From Pseudomonas sp. TH41 (GTDB lineage: Bacteria > Pseudomonadota > Gammaproteobacteria > Pseudomonadales > Pseudomonadaceae), in assembly GCF_016650695.1 (NCBI RefSeq), contig NZ_JAEKFH010000001.1, forward strand, positions 62,001-126,000: DNA of 64,000 nucleotides. The letters run 5' to 3'. Shown one piece after another: positions 7,603-16,332 of this stretch. Below the pieces are notes generated by a model. That model had not been told where the DNA came from and did not search any database. It saw only the letters and a program-made list of their open reading frames with translations. Positions within the stretch are counted from its first letter, which is position 1; each line of letters starts with the position of its first letter. The translations under genes and the position numbers were made by a program.

Positions 7603-9102
7603 ATGTCAGGGTCCCCTCTTTCTGCGCAAGCCGCCGAGGCGAGCAGCGGGTTGGCCATCGAAGGCCACTCGATCGATTACATCCCGGAAAATGAACGTCA
7701 CGCCAAGCTCAGCAGCCAGGGCCCTTTCTGGTTTTTAGGCAACTTTCACTTCTTCACCATTTCCATCGGTTTTGTCGGCCCCAGCCTCGGATTGTCCGCG
7801 TTGTGGACGATGTTGGCCGGTGCGCTCGGTATCATGTTCGGCACCATTTTCATGGCCTTCCACGGTTCGCAAGGCCCTGAAATGGGCTTGCCGCAAATGA
7901 TCCAGTCCCGTGCCCAGTTTGGTTATCGCGGGGTGATCCTGGCCTTGATGGCGACGATGTTCGTGTTCGTCGGTTTCAACGTGGTGAACATCTCGTTGAT
8001 CATGAACGGCCTCGAGCATGTGTTTGGCATCGATCCGACCGTTGTTGCCGTGGCGGTGGTGCTGATCGGTGCGCTGCTGTCGATCTACGGTCATGACCTG
8101 ATGCACAAAGCCTTCAAGTGGGCGTTGCTCGCCACCTTGCCGCTGTATGCGCTGGTCACCATTGCGCTGATGTTCGGCGCAGGCCAGGAGGGCGTTACGC
8201 CCGCGACCGACCTGGGTTTCAATTGGGTTGCGTTTGCCACCCTGTTTGCCATCGGCGCGAGCTACAACATCTCCTATGCGCCCTATGTCTCTGACTATTC
8301 CCGTTACCTGCCGAAAAACACCAGCCGGCCGAAACTGATCGCCGCGGTGTTCATCGGGGCATCGTTGTCGGGCAGTTGGATGATCGGCCTCGGCGCCTGG
8401 CTCGCACAGCAGTTGAAAGCGGCGGATGCGCTGGTGGCACTGAATCAGGTTGGTTCCTCGATGATTCCTGGCCTGGGCAACGTGTTGGTGATTGTCTCGG
8501 TGGCGGGCTTCCTGCCGATCATCGCGCTCAACACCTACAGCGCCATGCTGACGTTGCTGACGGGTGCCGACTCGATCAAAAAAATCACGCCGACCCCTCG
8601 CGCCCGAGTGATGTCGATCTCGGTGATCAGCGCCATTCTGTTGACCTGCGTGCTGTCGATCAAAGGCGACGGCATCGCCCTGTTGAACACCTTCCTGGTA
8701 CTGCTGTTGTACTTCCTCGTGCCATGGACTGCCGTCAATCTGGTCGACTACTTCTTCGTGCGCAAAGGCCGTTACGCGATCCCGCACTTCTTCACGCCGA
8801 AGGGTATTTATGGCGCCTGGCAATTTCGCGGCATCGTTTCCTATCTGATCGGTTTCGCTGCGATGGTGCCGTTCTTCTACATATTTGATGCCGCCGCCAA
8901 CAAAGAGGTATTCGTCGGGCCACTGGCGCGCATGCTGGAGGGCGTGGACATCGCCTGGCTGGTGGGTCTGGTGGTGTCGGGCCTGACTTACTACCTCCTC
9001 AGCCGGTCGATCGACCTTGAATACGAACGGCGGATCATCGACTCGATGACAGAAAGCGACATTGTCGCCATGGCCCATCAACCTGTGGAGGCGGGGCGTT
9101 GA
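7603..9102 (+). CDS. NCS1-family nucleobase/cation permease
   Basis: 499 residues with about twelve hydrophobic helices and the NCS1 pattern of purine-cytosine permeases: SIDYIPENER at the N-terminus, GPFWFLGNF, a long GIMFGT...HGSQGP segment and [15 protein letters not shown]. It would co-import a nucleobase-like, hydantoin-like or other small nitrogen compound with a cation across the inner membrane. Start ATG has AGGAAAA. Translation is coupled to the amidase gene (overlap of 4 bp), tying transport to amide hydrolysis. It is close in sequence to the permease at 52204. Confidence 0.88.
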   Translation: MSGSPLSAQAAEASSGLAIEGHSIDYIPENERHAKLSSQGPFWFLGNFHFFTISIGFVGPSLGLSALWTMLAGALGIMFGTIFMAFHGSQGPEMGLPQMIQSRAQFGYRGVILALMATMFVFVGFNVVNISLIMNGLEHVFGIDPTVVAVAVVLIGALLSIYGHDLMHKAFKWALLATLPLYALVTIALMFGAGQEGVTPATDLGFNWVAFATLFAIGASYNISYAPYVSDYSRYLPKNTSRPKLIAAVFIGASLSGSWMIGLGAWLAQQLKAADALVALNQVGSSMIPGLGNVLVIVSVAGFLPIIALNTYSAMLTLLTGADSIKKITPTPRARVMSISVISAILLTCVLSIKGDGIALLNTFLVLLLYFLVPWTAVNLVDYFFVRKGRYAIPHFFTPKGIYGAWQFRGIVSYLIGFAAMVPFFYIFDAAANKEVFVGPLARMLEGVDIAWLVGLVVSGLTYYLLSRSIDLEYERRIIDSMTESDIVAMAHQPVEAGR

Positions 9103-9926
9103 ACACTGCAAAAAATACCGTGGTCGCCTGCTGCCAGGTGGCGCCAAAAATAGGCGACCTGGCCTTCAACCGGACGCTGACCGAACGAGCGATCCGTTCG
9201 GCGGCACTCCGGGGTGCTCAAGTGGTGGTGTTGCCCGAACTGGTCCAGAGCGGCTACCTGTTCGCTGACCGCCATGAAGCGCTGTCCTTATCCGAAACCG
9301 CCGACGGGCCCACCTTGCGCCTGTGGCAGGCGCTGGCTCGAGAACTGAACATCGTTGTGGTGGGCGGGTTTTGCGAGCGGCTGGAAGGCGATCAACTGGC
9401 CAACAGCGCCGCGATGATCGATGCCCAAGGCCTGCGCGCGGTGTACCGCAAAGCGCATCTGTGGGATGCCGAGAATGAAATCTTCAGCGCCGGCAATGAC
9501 GCACCGCCCGTTGTCGAAACGGTGCACGGACGAATCGGCATGCTGATTTGCTACGACCTCGAATTCCCCGAGTGGGTGCGCCTGCCGGCACTGGCCGGCG
9601 CAGACCTGCTGTGCGCGCCGGTCAACTGGCCCGATGGGCCTCGGCCGCCAACGGAGCGCCCGACGGAGGTCGTGCGGGTTCAGGCCAATGCATCGGTAAA
9701 CCGGATGTTCATCGCCGCGTGTGACCGGCATGGTCACGAGCGCGGGGTCAGTTGGGTGCAGGGCTCAGTCATCGTCGACGCCGATGGTTATCCGCTCGCA
9801 GGACCGGCCGAGCAGGGCGGCGAGCAGATGTTGTTGGCGACGCTGAATCTCGCTGAAGCGCGTAATAAACGCATCAGCGAGCGTAATGACTTACATCAGG
9901 ATCGGCGATCCGAGTTGTATGGATAG
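9099..9926 (+). CDS. Carbon-nitrogen hydrolase (nitrilase superfamily)
   Basis: The start is TTG at 9099, overlapping the permease stop (TTGA), with GGAGG 9 bp before it. 275 residues carry the Glu-Lys-Cys triad: Glu47 (LPELVQSGY), Lys118 (YRKAHLWD) and Cys151 (ICYDLEFPE). The family includes amidases, N-carbamoyl hydrolases and nitrilases. As second gene of a permease operon it probably hydrolyses the imported amide or ureide. The Asp-Gly stretch WPDGPRPP after the cysteine is near the substrate pocket but does not reveal the substrate. Confidence 0.88.
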   Translation: MNTAKNTVVACCQVAPKIGDLAFNRTLTERAIRSAALRGAQVVVLPELVQSGYLFADRHEALSLSETADGPTLRLWQALARELNIVVVGGFCERLEGDQLANSAAMIDAQGLRAVYRKAHLWDAENEIFSAGNDAPPVVETVHGRIGMLICYDLEFPEWVRLPALAGADLLCAPVNWPDGPRPPTERPTEVVRVQANASVNRMFIAACDRHGHERGVSWVQGSVIVDADGYPLAGPAEQGGEQMLLATLNLAEARNKRISERNDLHQDRRSELYG

Positions 9927-9947
9927 ATCGCCTTCGTACCTCAGGCG

Positions 9948-11177
9948 TCAGAAGTAGTACCCAATGTTGACGTTGGTCCGGTAGTACCAACTATTGCTGC
10001 CAATTGAGCTGGTGTTGGTAAAGCCAGTGCCGTTTTCCGCGCCGCCGTAGGGGTTGGCGTTTTTCGCCCAGGTCAGGTCGACCCAGGCCATGATCGGCAT
10101 GGCCAGGAACTGTGCGCCGACGGTGTACATCTGCGAGTCGTCCCAGTCTTTCTGGTCTTTCATCATGCGGCTGTAGTCGTTGTAGAGCCTGATCTTCTTC
10201 AACTGCCCCAGTTTTGGTGTGGGGATGTCGTAGCTGACGTTCAGCGAGCCAATGGTGGCTTTTGCGGCAATCAGGTACGCGGGCGTCAGGCCGTTACCGC
10301 CCATCAGCACCGAGTCGTTGCTGACACCGGCGGGGTTTTTCGGGTCGTACTCGTAGCGAATGCCCTGCGTGCTGACGGTCCATGGGCCAGCGTTGATGAT
10401 GGCGTGAATGCCGCCGGCCCAGTAGTCGCCATCGTCTTTGGTGGTGTCGTTGTACAGCTGGGCGGCGGCCACCGAGGCGCCTACTTCAGCTTTCCAGCCG
10501 TCGTTGATAAAGGTCCGCGCCACCCGGGCATTGACCTGGTTGTGCTTCTCGTTGTCCTGGCGTGACTGGGTGAAGGGGATCGCATTGTCCTTGAGGTCGG
10601 CAAAACGCCCGACTTCCGGCGAGTAGCGAATATCGGAAGGCAACATGCGCGGGAAGAAGCCCAGTTGCACATCCCAGTCCTGATCCTTGTAGCTGTACTT
10701 CAAACCGGTACCGGCGCTGACGCCGTAACCCATGAAGAAGGGCAGGTGATAACTCCAACCGAATTGTGGGTACGGTTCCAGGCCGAATGGCTTGAGCGGT
10801 GCGCCCAGTTGCAGGTTTGAATTACTGTTCAGGCGATAGCCGACGAAGCCGCGGTCGATGGAGCGTTTGCCGTCATCCTGGAACCAGTAGCCGACGTCAC
10901 TGAACAGGTTTTTGTAGGTCGCTTGTACGTCGAGGCGAAAGGTGTCGAAAAGAAACCTGCCGTTGTTTTCGGTGGTGTCCCAATGCTCGTCGCGGTAGTT
11001 GGTCCGCAAGGCACCGCCGATATCCAGGCTGCTTTCACCATCATCACTGCGCCAGGCGATATGCGGAAAAGGCTTTTTAGCGGTGCTCGATGTCTCGGGT
11101 GCAGCGGGGCCGGGTTCGCCTGCGAAGCTGACGCAACTGCTCATCATCAGCCCCAGACATATAACGTACTTCTTCAT
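9948..11177 (-). CDS. Outer-membrane porin (409 aa)
   Basis: A signal peptide (MKKYVICLGLMMSSCVSFA) is followed by a mature chain of alternating amphipathic strands ending in ...NVNIGYYF, the terminal phenylalanine signal for BAM insertion. The pattern (IGGALRTNYRD, DVQATYKNLFSDVGYWFQDD) resembles Pseudomonas OprP/OprO-like and other 16-stranded porins; specificity is not evident. Start ATG has GGGGAG. It follows the big minus-strand cluster but has its own 390-bp upstream region, with a motif shared with that cluster's promoter, suggesting it admits the same substrate. Confidence 0.82.
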   Translation of the reverse strand: MKKYVICLGLMMSSCVSFAGEPGPAAPETSSTAKKPFPHIAWRSDDGESSLDIGGALRTNYRDEHWDTTENNGRFLFDTFRLDVQATYKNLFSDVGYWFQDDGKRSIDRGFVGYRLNSNSNLQLGAPLKPFGLEPYPQFGWSYHLPFFMGYGVSAGTGLKYSYKDQDWDVQLGFFPRMLPSDIRYSPEVGRFADLKDNAIPFTQSRQDNEKHNQVNARVARTFINDGWKAEVGASVAAAQLYNDTTKDDGDYWAGGIHAIINAGPWTVSTQGIRYEYDPKNPAGVSNDSVLMGGNGLTPAYLIAAKATIGSLNVSYDIPTPKLGQLKKIRLYNDYSRMMKDQKDWDDSQMYTVGAQFLAMPIMAWVDLTWAKNANPYGGAENGTGFTNTSSIGSNSWYYRTNVNIGYYF

Positions 11178-11302
11178 GTTGAACTCCCCTGCAAAGTTGT
11201 GCCCTACAAAGCGATCGGCAACACTTTTCCGCTGCCATTTAAAGTGGCAATGGGCGGATGACTTTCAGTGTTTCGGTACTTGAGTGCGTTTTTGTTTTTA
11301 CT

Positions 11303-11318
11303 GTTTCGTAGGTGATAC
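11303..11318. promoter_or_regulatory. Candidate IclR-type operator upstream of porin
   Basis: GTTTCGTAGGTGATAC, 126 bp before the porin start, matches three sites at 25383, 25501 and 25626 upstream of the ABC importer (consensus GTTTYRYAGGTGAWAC). It is an imperfect palindrome with 6-bp arms and a 4-bp centre. Assigning it to the IclR protein is inference. The rest of the 11178-11514 gap is AT-rich with no gene. Confidence 0.5.
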
Positions 11319-11513
11319 GGCGTATGACATATGAACTTATTATTTATAGAGCAGAAACTATGCCAACTGCTGAGTACGGTCTGTGATCGATAATAAATCT
11401 ATATAAAACAATTGTTTATATGGGAAACACGTTTTCTTGTGTTGCCCGTGAAACGCGGGCTCCAGCGAGTAACGAAACTGCACGTTAACTGTGCGTCTTT
11501 ACTCGACGGCCCA

Positions 11514-11542
11514 TAAAAAAGGCCGACAATAATGTCGGCCTG
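11514..11542 (-). terminator. Rho-independent terminator of the 15-gene cluster
   Basis: On the minus strand AGGCCGACA-TTAT-TGTCGGCCT forms a perfect 9-bp stem followed by a run of six T. It lies 28 bp after the stop of the reductase gene, the last gene of the cluster. Confidence 0.9.
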
Positions 11543-11569
11543 TTTAACGTGTGAAATTAAATCCAAGTG

Positions 11570-12529
11570 TTATATATCAAGCACCAGTCGCCGACTTTTG
11601 CATCCCGATACACACACCATCATCGATTTATTTGCTGCACGTTCGGCTTTGGTCAATACGCCATCGCGGTGGTCGATGTCACCTTCCAGCACACGTGTTT
11701 CGCACGAACCACACACCCCTTCGCGGCAGCTGTATTCGATGTCGCAGCCAGCTTCAAGCAAGACGTCGAGCAAACTTAAACCTGGCTCGATCGACAGCGT
11801 CTTGCCGGATTTTTTCAGCTCGACGCTATAGCTACTCTGCGCGTCTTCGGACGGTGGCAGCTCGGCCGCGGCGAAGCGCTCGATGTGGGCATGCGGGTAA
11901 CCGAGGCCTTCGCAAGTGCTTTCGAACGCATCGAGCATCGGCGTCGGGCCGCAGCAATAAAAGTGCGTATCGCCGGGCTGATCCGCCAGATACGCGGTCA
12001 GGTTGGGCGGCACGCCTTTTTCGTCGTTGAAGTGGTAAACCACTTTGGCATCCAGGCCGCTGAGCTCTTCCACCAGTGCGGCTTCCTGCCGCGAACGGGC
12101 GCAGTAGATCAGCTCGGCGGATTTTCCCAGCGCCAGCAGCTGGCGGAACATGCAGTAGATCGGCGTGATGCCGATACCGCCAGCCACCAGCACGCTGTGT
12201 TTGGCACTCAGGTCGAGCTGAAAGTTGTTGCGCGGCGACGAGATCGTCAGCTGCATGCCGACCCGAAATTGCCCGTGCACATATTCCGAGCCGCCACGGC
12301 TGTTGCGGTCACGCAGGATACCAACCACATAACGGCCCTGATCGCTCGGCGAGTTGAGTAGCGAGTAGCTGCGCACCAGGCCATTGGGCAAATGCAGGTC
12401 AATGTGCGAGCCAGCTTCAAACGGGGCGAAGACCGTGTCGCCAAACGGTCGCAACTCGACGCTGATAATGCCTTCGGCTTCATAGCGCAGGGTATGCACG
12501 CGAGCGGTGATGGGGGAAGAATGGGACAT
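11570..12529 (-). CDS. PDR/VanB-type oxygenase reductase (FMN, NAD, 2Fe-2S)
   Basis: 319 residues in the phthalate-dioxygenase-reductase order. The flavin domain has RSYS at 53-56, the NAD domain has AGGIGITPI at ~116-124 and CCGPTPML at ~192-199, and the C-terminal plant-type ferredoxin binds 2Fe-2S through Cys268, Cys273, Cys276 and Cys306 (CREGVCGSC). It passes electrons from NAD(P)H to a Rieske oxygenase, whose gene is 35 bp upstream in the same operon. The family is certain; the oxygenase partner is inferred from adjacency. Confidence 0.93.
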   Translation of the reverse strand: MSHSSPITARVHTLRYEAEGIISVELRPFGDTVFAPFEAGSHIDLHLPNGLVRSYSLLNSPSDQGRYVVGILRDRNSRGGSEYVHGQFRVGMQLTISSPRNNFQLDLSAKHSVLVAGGIGITPIYCMFRQLLALGKSAELIYCARSRQEAALVEELSGLDAKVVYHFNDEKGVPPNLTAYLADQPGDTHFYCCGPTPMLDAFESTCEGLGYPHAHIERFAAAELPPSEDAQSSYSVELKKSGKTLSIEPGLSLLDVLLEAGCDIEYSCREGVCGSCETRVLEGDIDHRDGVLTKAERAANKSMMVCVSGCKSRRLVLDI

Positions 12530-12564
12530 GGGTCACCTCTTTTCGACAGTACGCAAAGCTTTGT

Positions 12565-13599
12565 TCATGGCAGCTGCTTCGCTTCGATCAGTTCCAGTTG
12601 GGCCTTGGCAGCGTTTTTCAGGTAGCGGCGCAGGCGCACCACACCGAGGTCGTGCTGGTAGAGGTTTTCCCGCTGGTTGGCGTCCGGTTCCATGAATTCG
12701 AGCAGCACCCGATCCTGCTCCAGTACGGCCCAGTGCCGTGCTTCCAGGCGGTTTTTATAGAGGAAGCGCCAAGTGTCGCGCTGCCAGCCGGTCAGCGGAC
12801 GGCAACGCCAGTGGAACACCGCCGACAAGGCGCGGCTGCTCGGCGTGTAGCTGCCGATGATGGTGAAATTGCCGCCCGGGCCACCGGTTTTCGGATAAGG
12901 AATTTCCAGACGCAGCCAGTGGCAGCCGTTGTCCATGAATTCGGTCCAGTCGAAGTTGACGCCGCGCTGGCCTTCTTTCTCGAAAAAGAAACCGTTGTCG
13001 GTGTCGCGAGTGACGAACTTGGCCGTGGCTTCGCCTTCGCTCATGGAGTGCGACATCTTGTGCAGATAGGTGCCGTGCATCGGGTCCATGACGTTGTCGA
13101 TTACGTAGCGGTAATCGCCTTTCCACTCGGTGTAGCAAACAAAGCTGCTCCACTCCGGGGAAGTCAGTTGCTCGGGCAGCACCAGTTCCGGCGGGGTGTC
13201 GATGTGCGCATCGGTGGCGTTGAAGAGGAAGATGGCGCCGGCGGCTTCACGGGTGTGGAACATCCGCGTCGGGCGACTGCCCTCGAGTTTGCAACCCGGG
13301 CTGCCGGGGACTTTGGTGACGGTGCCGTCGCAGCGCACTTCGACGCCGTGATAAGGGCATTGCAGCCGGTCACCCAGCACCGGGCCTTGAGACAACGGCG
13401 CGCCGCGATGCGGGCAATGATCTTCCAGGGCATGGACGCTGCCGTCGTTGTCACGCCACAGGGCAATCTTGTAGCCCAGTCGACGGATCGACACCGGCTT
13501 TTCGCCCAGTTGGTCCGAGGGCAGGACTGGAAACCAAAGGTCCTTCAGCCCATTGGCCAGGAGGTTTTCAACAGGATCGACGGTTGTATTCATATTCAT
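12565..13599 (-). CDS. Rieske non-haem iron oxygenase, large subunit
   Basis: 344 residues. The Rieske 2Fe-2S ligands are Cys62/His64 (CPHRG) and Cys81/His84 (CPYHG). The mononuclear iron site is in NVMDPMHGTYLH with Asp172, His175 and His180. The length and lack of a small-subunit gene nearby point to the VanA/phthalate-type (one-component oxygenase with PDR reductase). It would hydroxylate or demethylate an aromatic or alicyclic substrate using the next gene as electron donor. Start ATG has GGAGG. Substrate unknown. Confidence 0.92.
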   Translation of the reverse strand: MNMNTTVDPVENLLANGLKDLWFPVLPSDQLGEKPVSIRRLGYKIALWRDNDGSVHALEDHCPHRGAPLSQGPVLGDRLQCPYHGVEVRCDGTVTKVPGSPGCKLEGSRPTRMFHTREAAGAIFLFNATDAHIDTPPELVLPEQLTSPEWSSFVCYTEWKGDYRYVIDNVMDPMHGTYLHKMSHSMSEGEATAKFVTRDTDNGFFFEKEGQRGVNFDWTEFMDNGCHWLRLEIPYPKTGGPGGNFTIIGSYTPSSRALSAVFHWRCRPLTGWQRDTWRFLYKNRLEARHWAVLEQDRVLLEFMEPDANQRENLYQHDLGVVRLRRYLKNAAKAQLELIEAKQLP

Positions 13600-13620
13600 T
13601 TCTTATTTACCTCCGGCGGG

Positions 13621-13848
13621 TCATTCGCCCAGCCGAGCCATCAGGGTTTTATAGGCGTCTTCTGTCCACTCTCCGGTGGTCAGCGGGCAGGGCGGCCCGG
13701 CCATGTTCAGGTGCGCGAGCAGGGCGGGCAGCTCGGTCACTCCGTTGCCAAAGGCGCGCTCGATGGAGTCGCCGAGCAACTCTTCGAACTGGGTATTCGG
13801 GCGTTTGCGGGCCTGATGCGGCTCGAGGTAGGGTTCGGTATTGCTCAT
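13621..13848 (-). CDS. Small protein with recombinase-like HTH (75 aa)
   Basis: The ATG at 13848 has GGAGG 8 bp upstream; an earlier in-frame ATG at 13938 lies inside the VOC gene and is less likely. The C-terminal half, LNMAGPPCPLTTGEWTEDAY followed by KTLMARLG, resembles the 'LN..GPP.P.G..WT...L..ML.RLG' helix-turn-helix found near the end of large serine recombinases. It is too small to be a recombinase. It sits between the VOC and Rieske genes with 16- and 21-bp gaps, so it may be an accessory subunit or local regulator. Function unknown. Confidence 0.6.
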   Translation of the reverse strand: MSNTEPYLEPHQARKRPNTQFEELLGDSIERAFGNGVTELPALLAHLNMAGPPCPLTTGEWTEDAYKTLMARLGE

Positions 13849-13864
13849 CTCATTGACCTCCGTC

Positions 13865-14830
13865 TCAGGGTTTCGGTTTGTCGGTAAGGAACTTGCCCTG
13901 CGGCGCTTCGACATGTTGCTGGCGTCGGGTATTGCCATCGATGCCGCCAGCGATCGCCCATTCGGCGAATACCGTCGGGCCGGGTTCGAAGGTGCGTGGT
14001 TCCCATTCGCCGGTCAGTTGGTCTTCGTCGGCGTAGTACTCGACCAGCGCGCCGGCCGGGTTTTTGAAGTACCAGAAAAACGCCGAAGACACTGGATGCC
14101 GTCCCGGACCGATTTCCGTCGCCCAGCCGCTGCGGGAGATGTGCATGCCGCCGCCGAACACTTCGTGGACATCGCGCACGGTGAAAGCGACGTGGTTCAA
14201 ACCGGCGCGAGGGGCGGGCAGTTGCAGCATGAACAGGTCGTGGTGGCCACCTTCTTCAGCGGTGCGCAGGAAGGCCCCGCGGTCCGGATAACGGTCCGAG
14301 GCCTGGAAGCCGAAACGCTCGTGATAGAAGGCTTCGCAGGTATTCACGTCCTTGACGAAAAACACCACATGACCGACTTCGATTGGCGTGGCGCGTTCGT
14401 AGACCGGCGCGGCCTTGTTGATCCGGCCTTTGGTCTGCCAGGTGTTGTGGCCGCTGCACTCGATGTCCAGCTCACGCTTGCGGGTCACTTGCAGGCGGAT
14501 CGCCAGGCCGTTGGGGTCAGTGCAACCGATGCGCCCGTCAGCTTCGATGAAGCCTGGATCGTTGGCGATTCGCTCGCTGTAAAGCTTCAGGTCGGCGTCG
14601 CTCTCGACGCCCCAGACCACTTCGCGCACGGTTGAACCGGGTTCGATGGCCGGCGGCAAACCCGCCTTGTTAATATCGGCCAACACCACACGGCAGCCGT
14701 TGAGGGTTTCGAAGATCACCTCGTCCGGCTGTTCGCTGACTTTGGTCAGGCCCCAGTCGCTGAAAAAACGCACGCTGGTGTCGAGGTCTTCGACGCCGTA
14801 AGTGACTTCATCAATGCCTAAAACGCTCAT
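13865..14830 (-). CDS. VOC-family type I extradiol dioxygenase
   Basis: 321 residues with two vicinal-oxygen-chelate domains. All key positions of BphC-like enzymes are present at matching spacing: iron ligands His154 (VGHVVF), His213 (LNHVAF) and Glu264 (LVEYYAD), plus His196/197 (GGHHDL), His245 (GRHP) and Tyr254. This suggests an active Fe(II) meta-cleaving dioxygenase acting on a catechol-like intermediate, rather than a generic glyoxalase fold. It overlaps the ALDH gene by 4 bp (ATGA). Its own substrate is not identifiable. Confidence 0.85.
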   Translation of the reverse strand: MSVLGIDEVTYGVEDLDTSVRFFSDWGLTKVSEQPDEVIFETLNGCRVVLADINKAGLPPAIEPGSTVREVVWGVESDADLKLYSERIANDPGFIEADGRIGCTDPNGLAIRLQVTRKRELDIECSGHNTWQTKGRINKAAPVYERATPIEVGHVVFFVKDVNTCEAFYHERFGFQASDRYPDRGAFLRTAEEGGHHDLFMLQLPAPRAGLNHVAFTVRDVHEVFGGGMHISRSGWATEIGPGRHPVSSAFFWYFKNPAGALVEYYADEDQLTGEWEPRTFEPGPTVFAEWAIAGGIDGNTRRQQHVEAPQGKFLTDKPKP

Positions 14831-16323
14831 AACCCAACCTCTCGTTGCACACCGGCCCAGGCCAGTGGCTGTTCATTCATGCCCCAATAAAGGCTTTTCT
14901 GTTCCATGTACTGCAGGATGCCGAGGCGACCCTTTTCACGGCCCAGGCCGCTGTCGCGCCAGCCGCCGAACGGGGTGGAAATCGAGAACTGTTTGTACGT
15001 ATTGATCCACACCGTACCGGCCTGGATTTTTCGACCCAGTGCCCAGGCGCGTTTGTAGTCGCGGGTCCAGATTCCGGCGGCGAGGGCGTACAGGCTGTCG
15101 TTGGCCTGTTCGAGCAATTGCGCTTCGTCATCGAATGGCATGGCGATCAACACCGGGCCGAAGATCTCTTCCTGGCACACTTGTTGGCTGTTGTTCAGGC
15201 CTTCGAGGATGGTCGGCGGGTAGTAATAACCCTGGTCGTAAATGCCGCCGGTCGGCCGCTGGCCACCGAGCAGCAAACGTCCACCTTCAGCCAATCCCAG
15301 CGCGACGTAGCGCTCCACCGATTCACGGTGACCGGCGCTGATCAGCGGGCCCATTTGCGTGCGCTCATCCGCCGGATCACCGACGCGCAACTCAGCGGCC
15401 GCCGCCACCAGACGCGTCATGAACGGCGCGTACAGCGCGCGGGCGACAAACAACCGCGAACCGGCGATGCAGGCTTCGCCCGAAGAACTGAAGATGCCGT
15501 ACAACACCCCGGCCACGGCGTGGTCGAGATCCGCATCGTGGAGCACGATGGTCGGTGATTTACCGCCCAGTTCCAGCGACACCGGCATCATTTTGTCAGC
15601 GGCGATGTGGGCGATGTGTTTGCCGGTTTTGGTGCCGCCGGTGAACGACACACGCTTGACCAACGGGTGGCGGGTCAGCGCATCGCCCAGCAGCGAACCC
15701 TTGCCCGGCAATACGCTCAGCAGGCCTTTCGGCAGCCCGGCGTCTTCGCAGATGCGTGCCAGTTGCAAGGCCATCAATGGCGTGATTTCCGCCGGTTTGA
15801 TCACCACGGCGTTACCGGCGGCCAGTGCTGGCGCGACTTTCTGCGCTTCGCTGGCAATCGGTGAGTTCCACGGGGTGATCGCGGCGATCACGCCCATGGG
15901 CTCGTAAACGCTCATGCTGACGAAATCACCACGGGACGGCGTGATGGTTTCTTCGAGGGTTTCACAGGCCGAGGCGAAGAACTGAAAGGTTCCGGCGGCG
16001 CTGGCCACCAGCGCACGGGTTTCGTTAATCGGTTTGCCATTGTCCTGACGCTGCAATTGCGCCAGCTCTTCGCCGCGTTCACGGATCAGTTCGGCAATGC
16101 GGTACAGCACGCCGGCCCGTTCGTGTGGTTTGCGCTGCGCCCAGCCACTGTGCAAAAACGCCTGGTGTGCGCCTTGCACGGCGTCTTCAACGTCTTCGAC
16201 ACTGGCGGCGTTGAGCCAGGCGACGGCTTCGCCGGTAGCGGGGTAGCACGTGGCATAGCGCTCGCCGCGACCGAGTCGCCATTCGCCAGCAATGCAAATC
16301 GGTAAAGTCTGTTCGAGAGTCAT
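14827..16323 (-). CDS. NAD(P)-dependent aldehyde dehydrogenase
   Basis: 498 residues of the ALDH superfamily, with Asn153 (PWN), Lys176 (IKPAE), general base Glu251 (LELGGKSP) and nucleophile Cys285 (GEACIAGSR). EIFGPV and the C-terminal PFGGWRDSGLGRE are also present. It oxidises an aldehyde intermediate to a carboxylate; the semialdehyde-type families near it include 2-hydroxymuconic semialdehyde and betaine aldehyde dehydrogenases. Translationally coupled to the VOC dioxygenase downstream, it may oxidise that enzyme's ring-cleavage product or a later aldehyde. Confidence 0.9.
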   Translation of the reverse strand: MTLEQTLPICIAGEWRLGRGERYATCYPATGEAVAWLNAASVEDVEDAVQGAHQAFLHSGWAQRKPHERAGVLYRIAELIRERGEELAQLQRQDNGKPINETRALVASAAGTFQFFASACETLEETITPSRGDFVSMSVYEPMGVIAAITPWNSPIASEAQKVAPALAAGNAVVIKPAEITPLMALQLARICEDAGLPKGLLSVLPGKGSLLGDALTRHPLVKRVSFTGGTKTGKHIAHIAADKMMPVSLELGGKSPTIVLHDADLDHAVAGVLYGIFSSSGEACIAGSRLFVARALYAPFMTRLVAAAAELRVGDPADERTQMGPLISAGHRESVERYVALGLAEGGRLLLGGQRPTGGIYDQGYYYPPTILEGLNNSQQVCQEEIFGPVLIAMPFDDEAQLLEQANDSLYALAAGIWTRDYKRAWALGRKIQAGTVWINTYKQFSISTPFGGWRDSGLGREKGRLGILQYMEQKSLYWGMNEQPLAWAGVQREVGL

Positions 16324-16332
16324 CGCTGTCCC

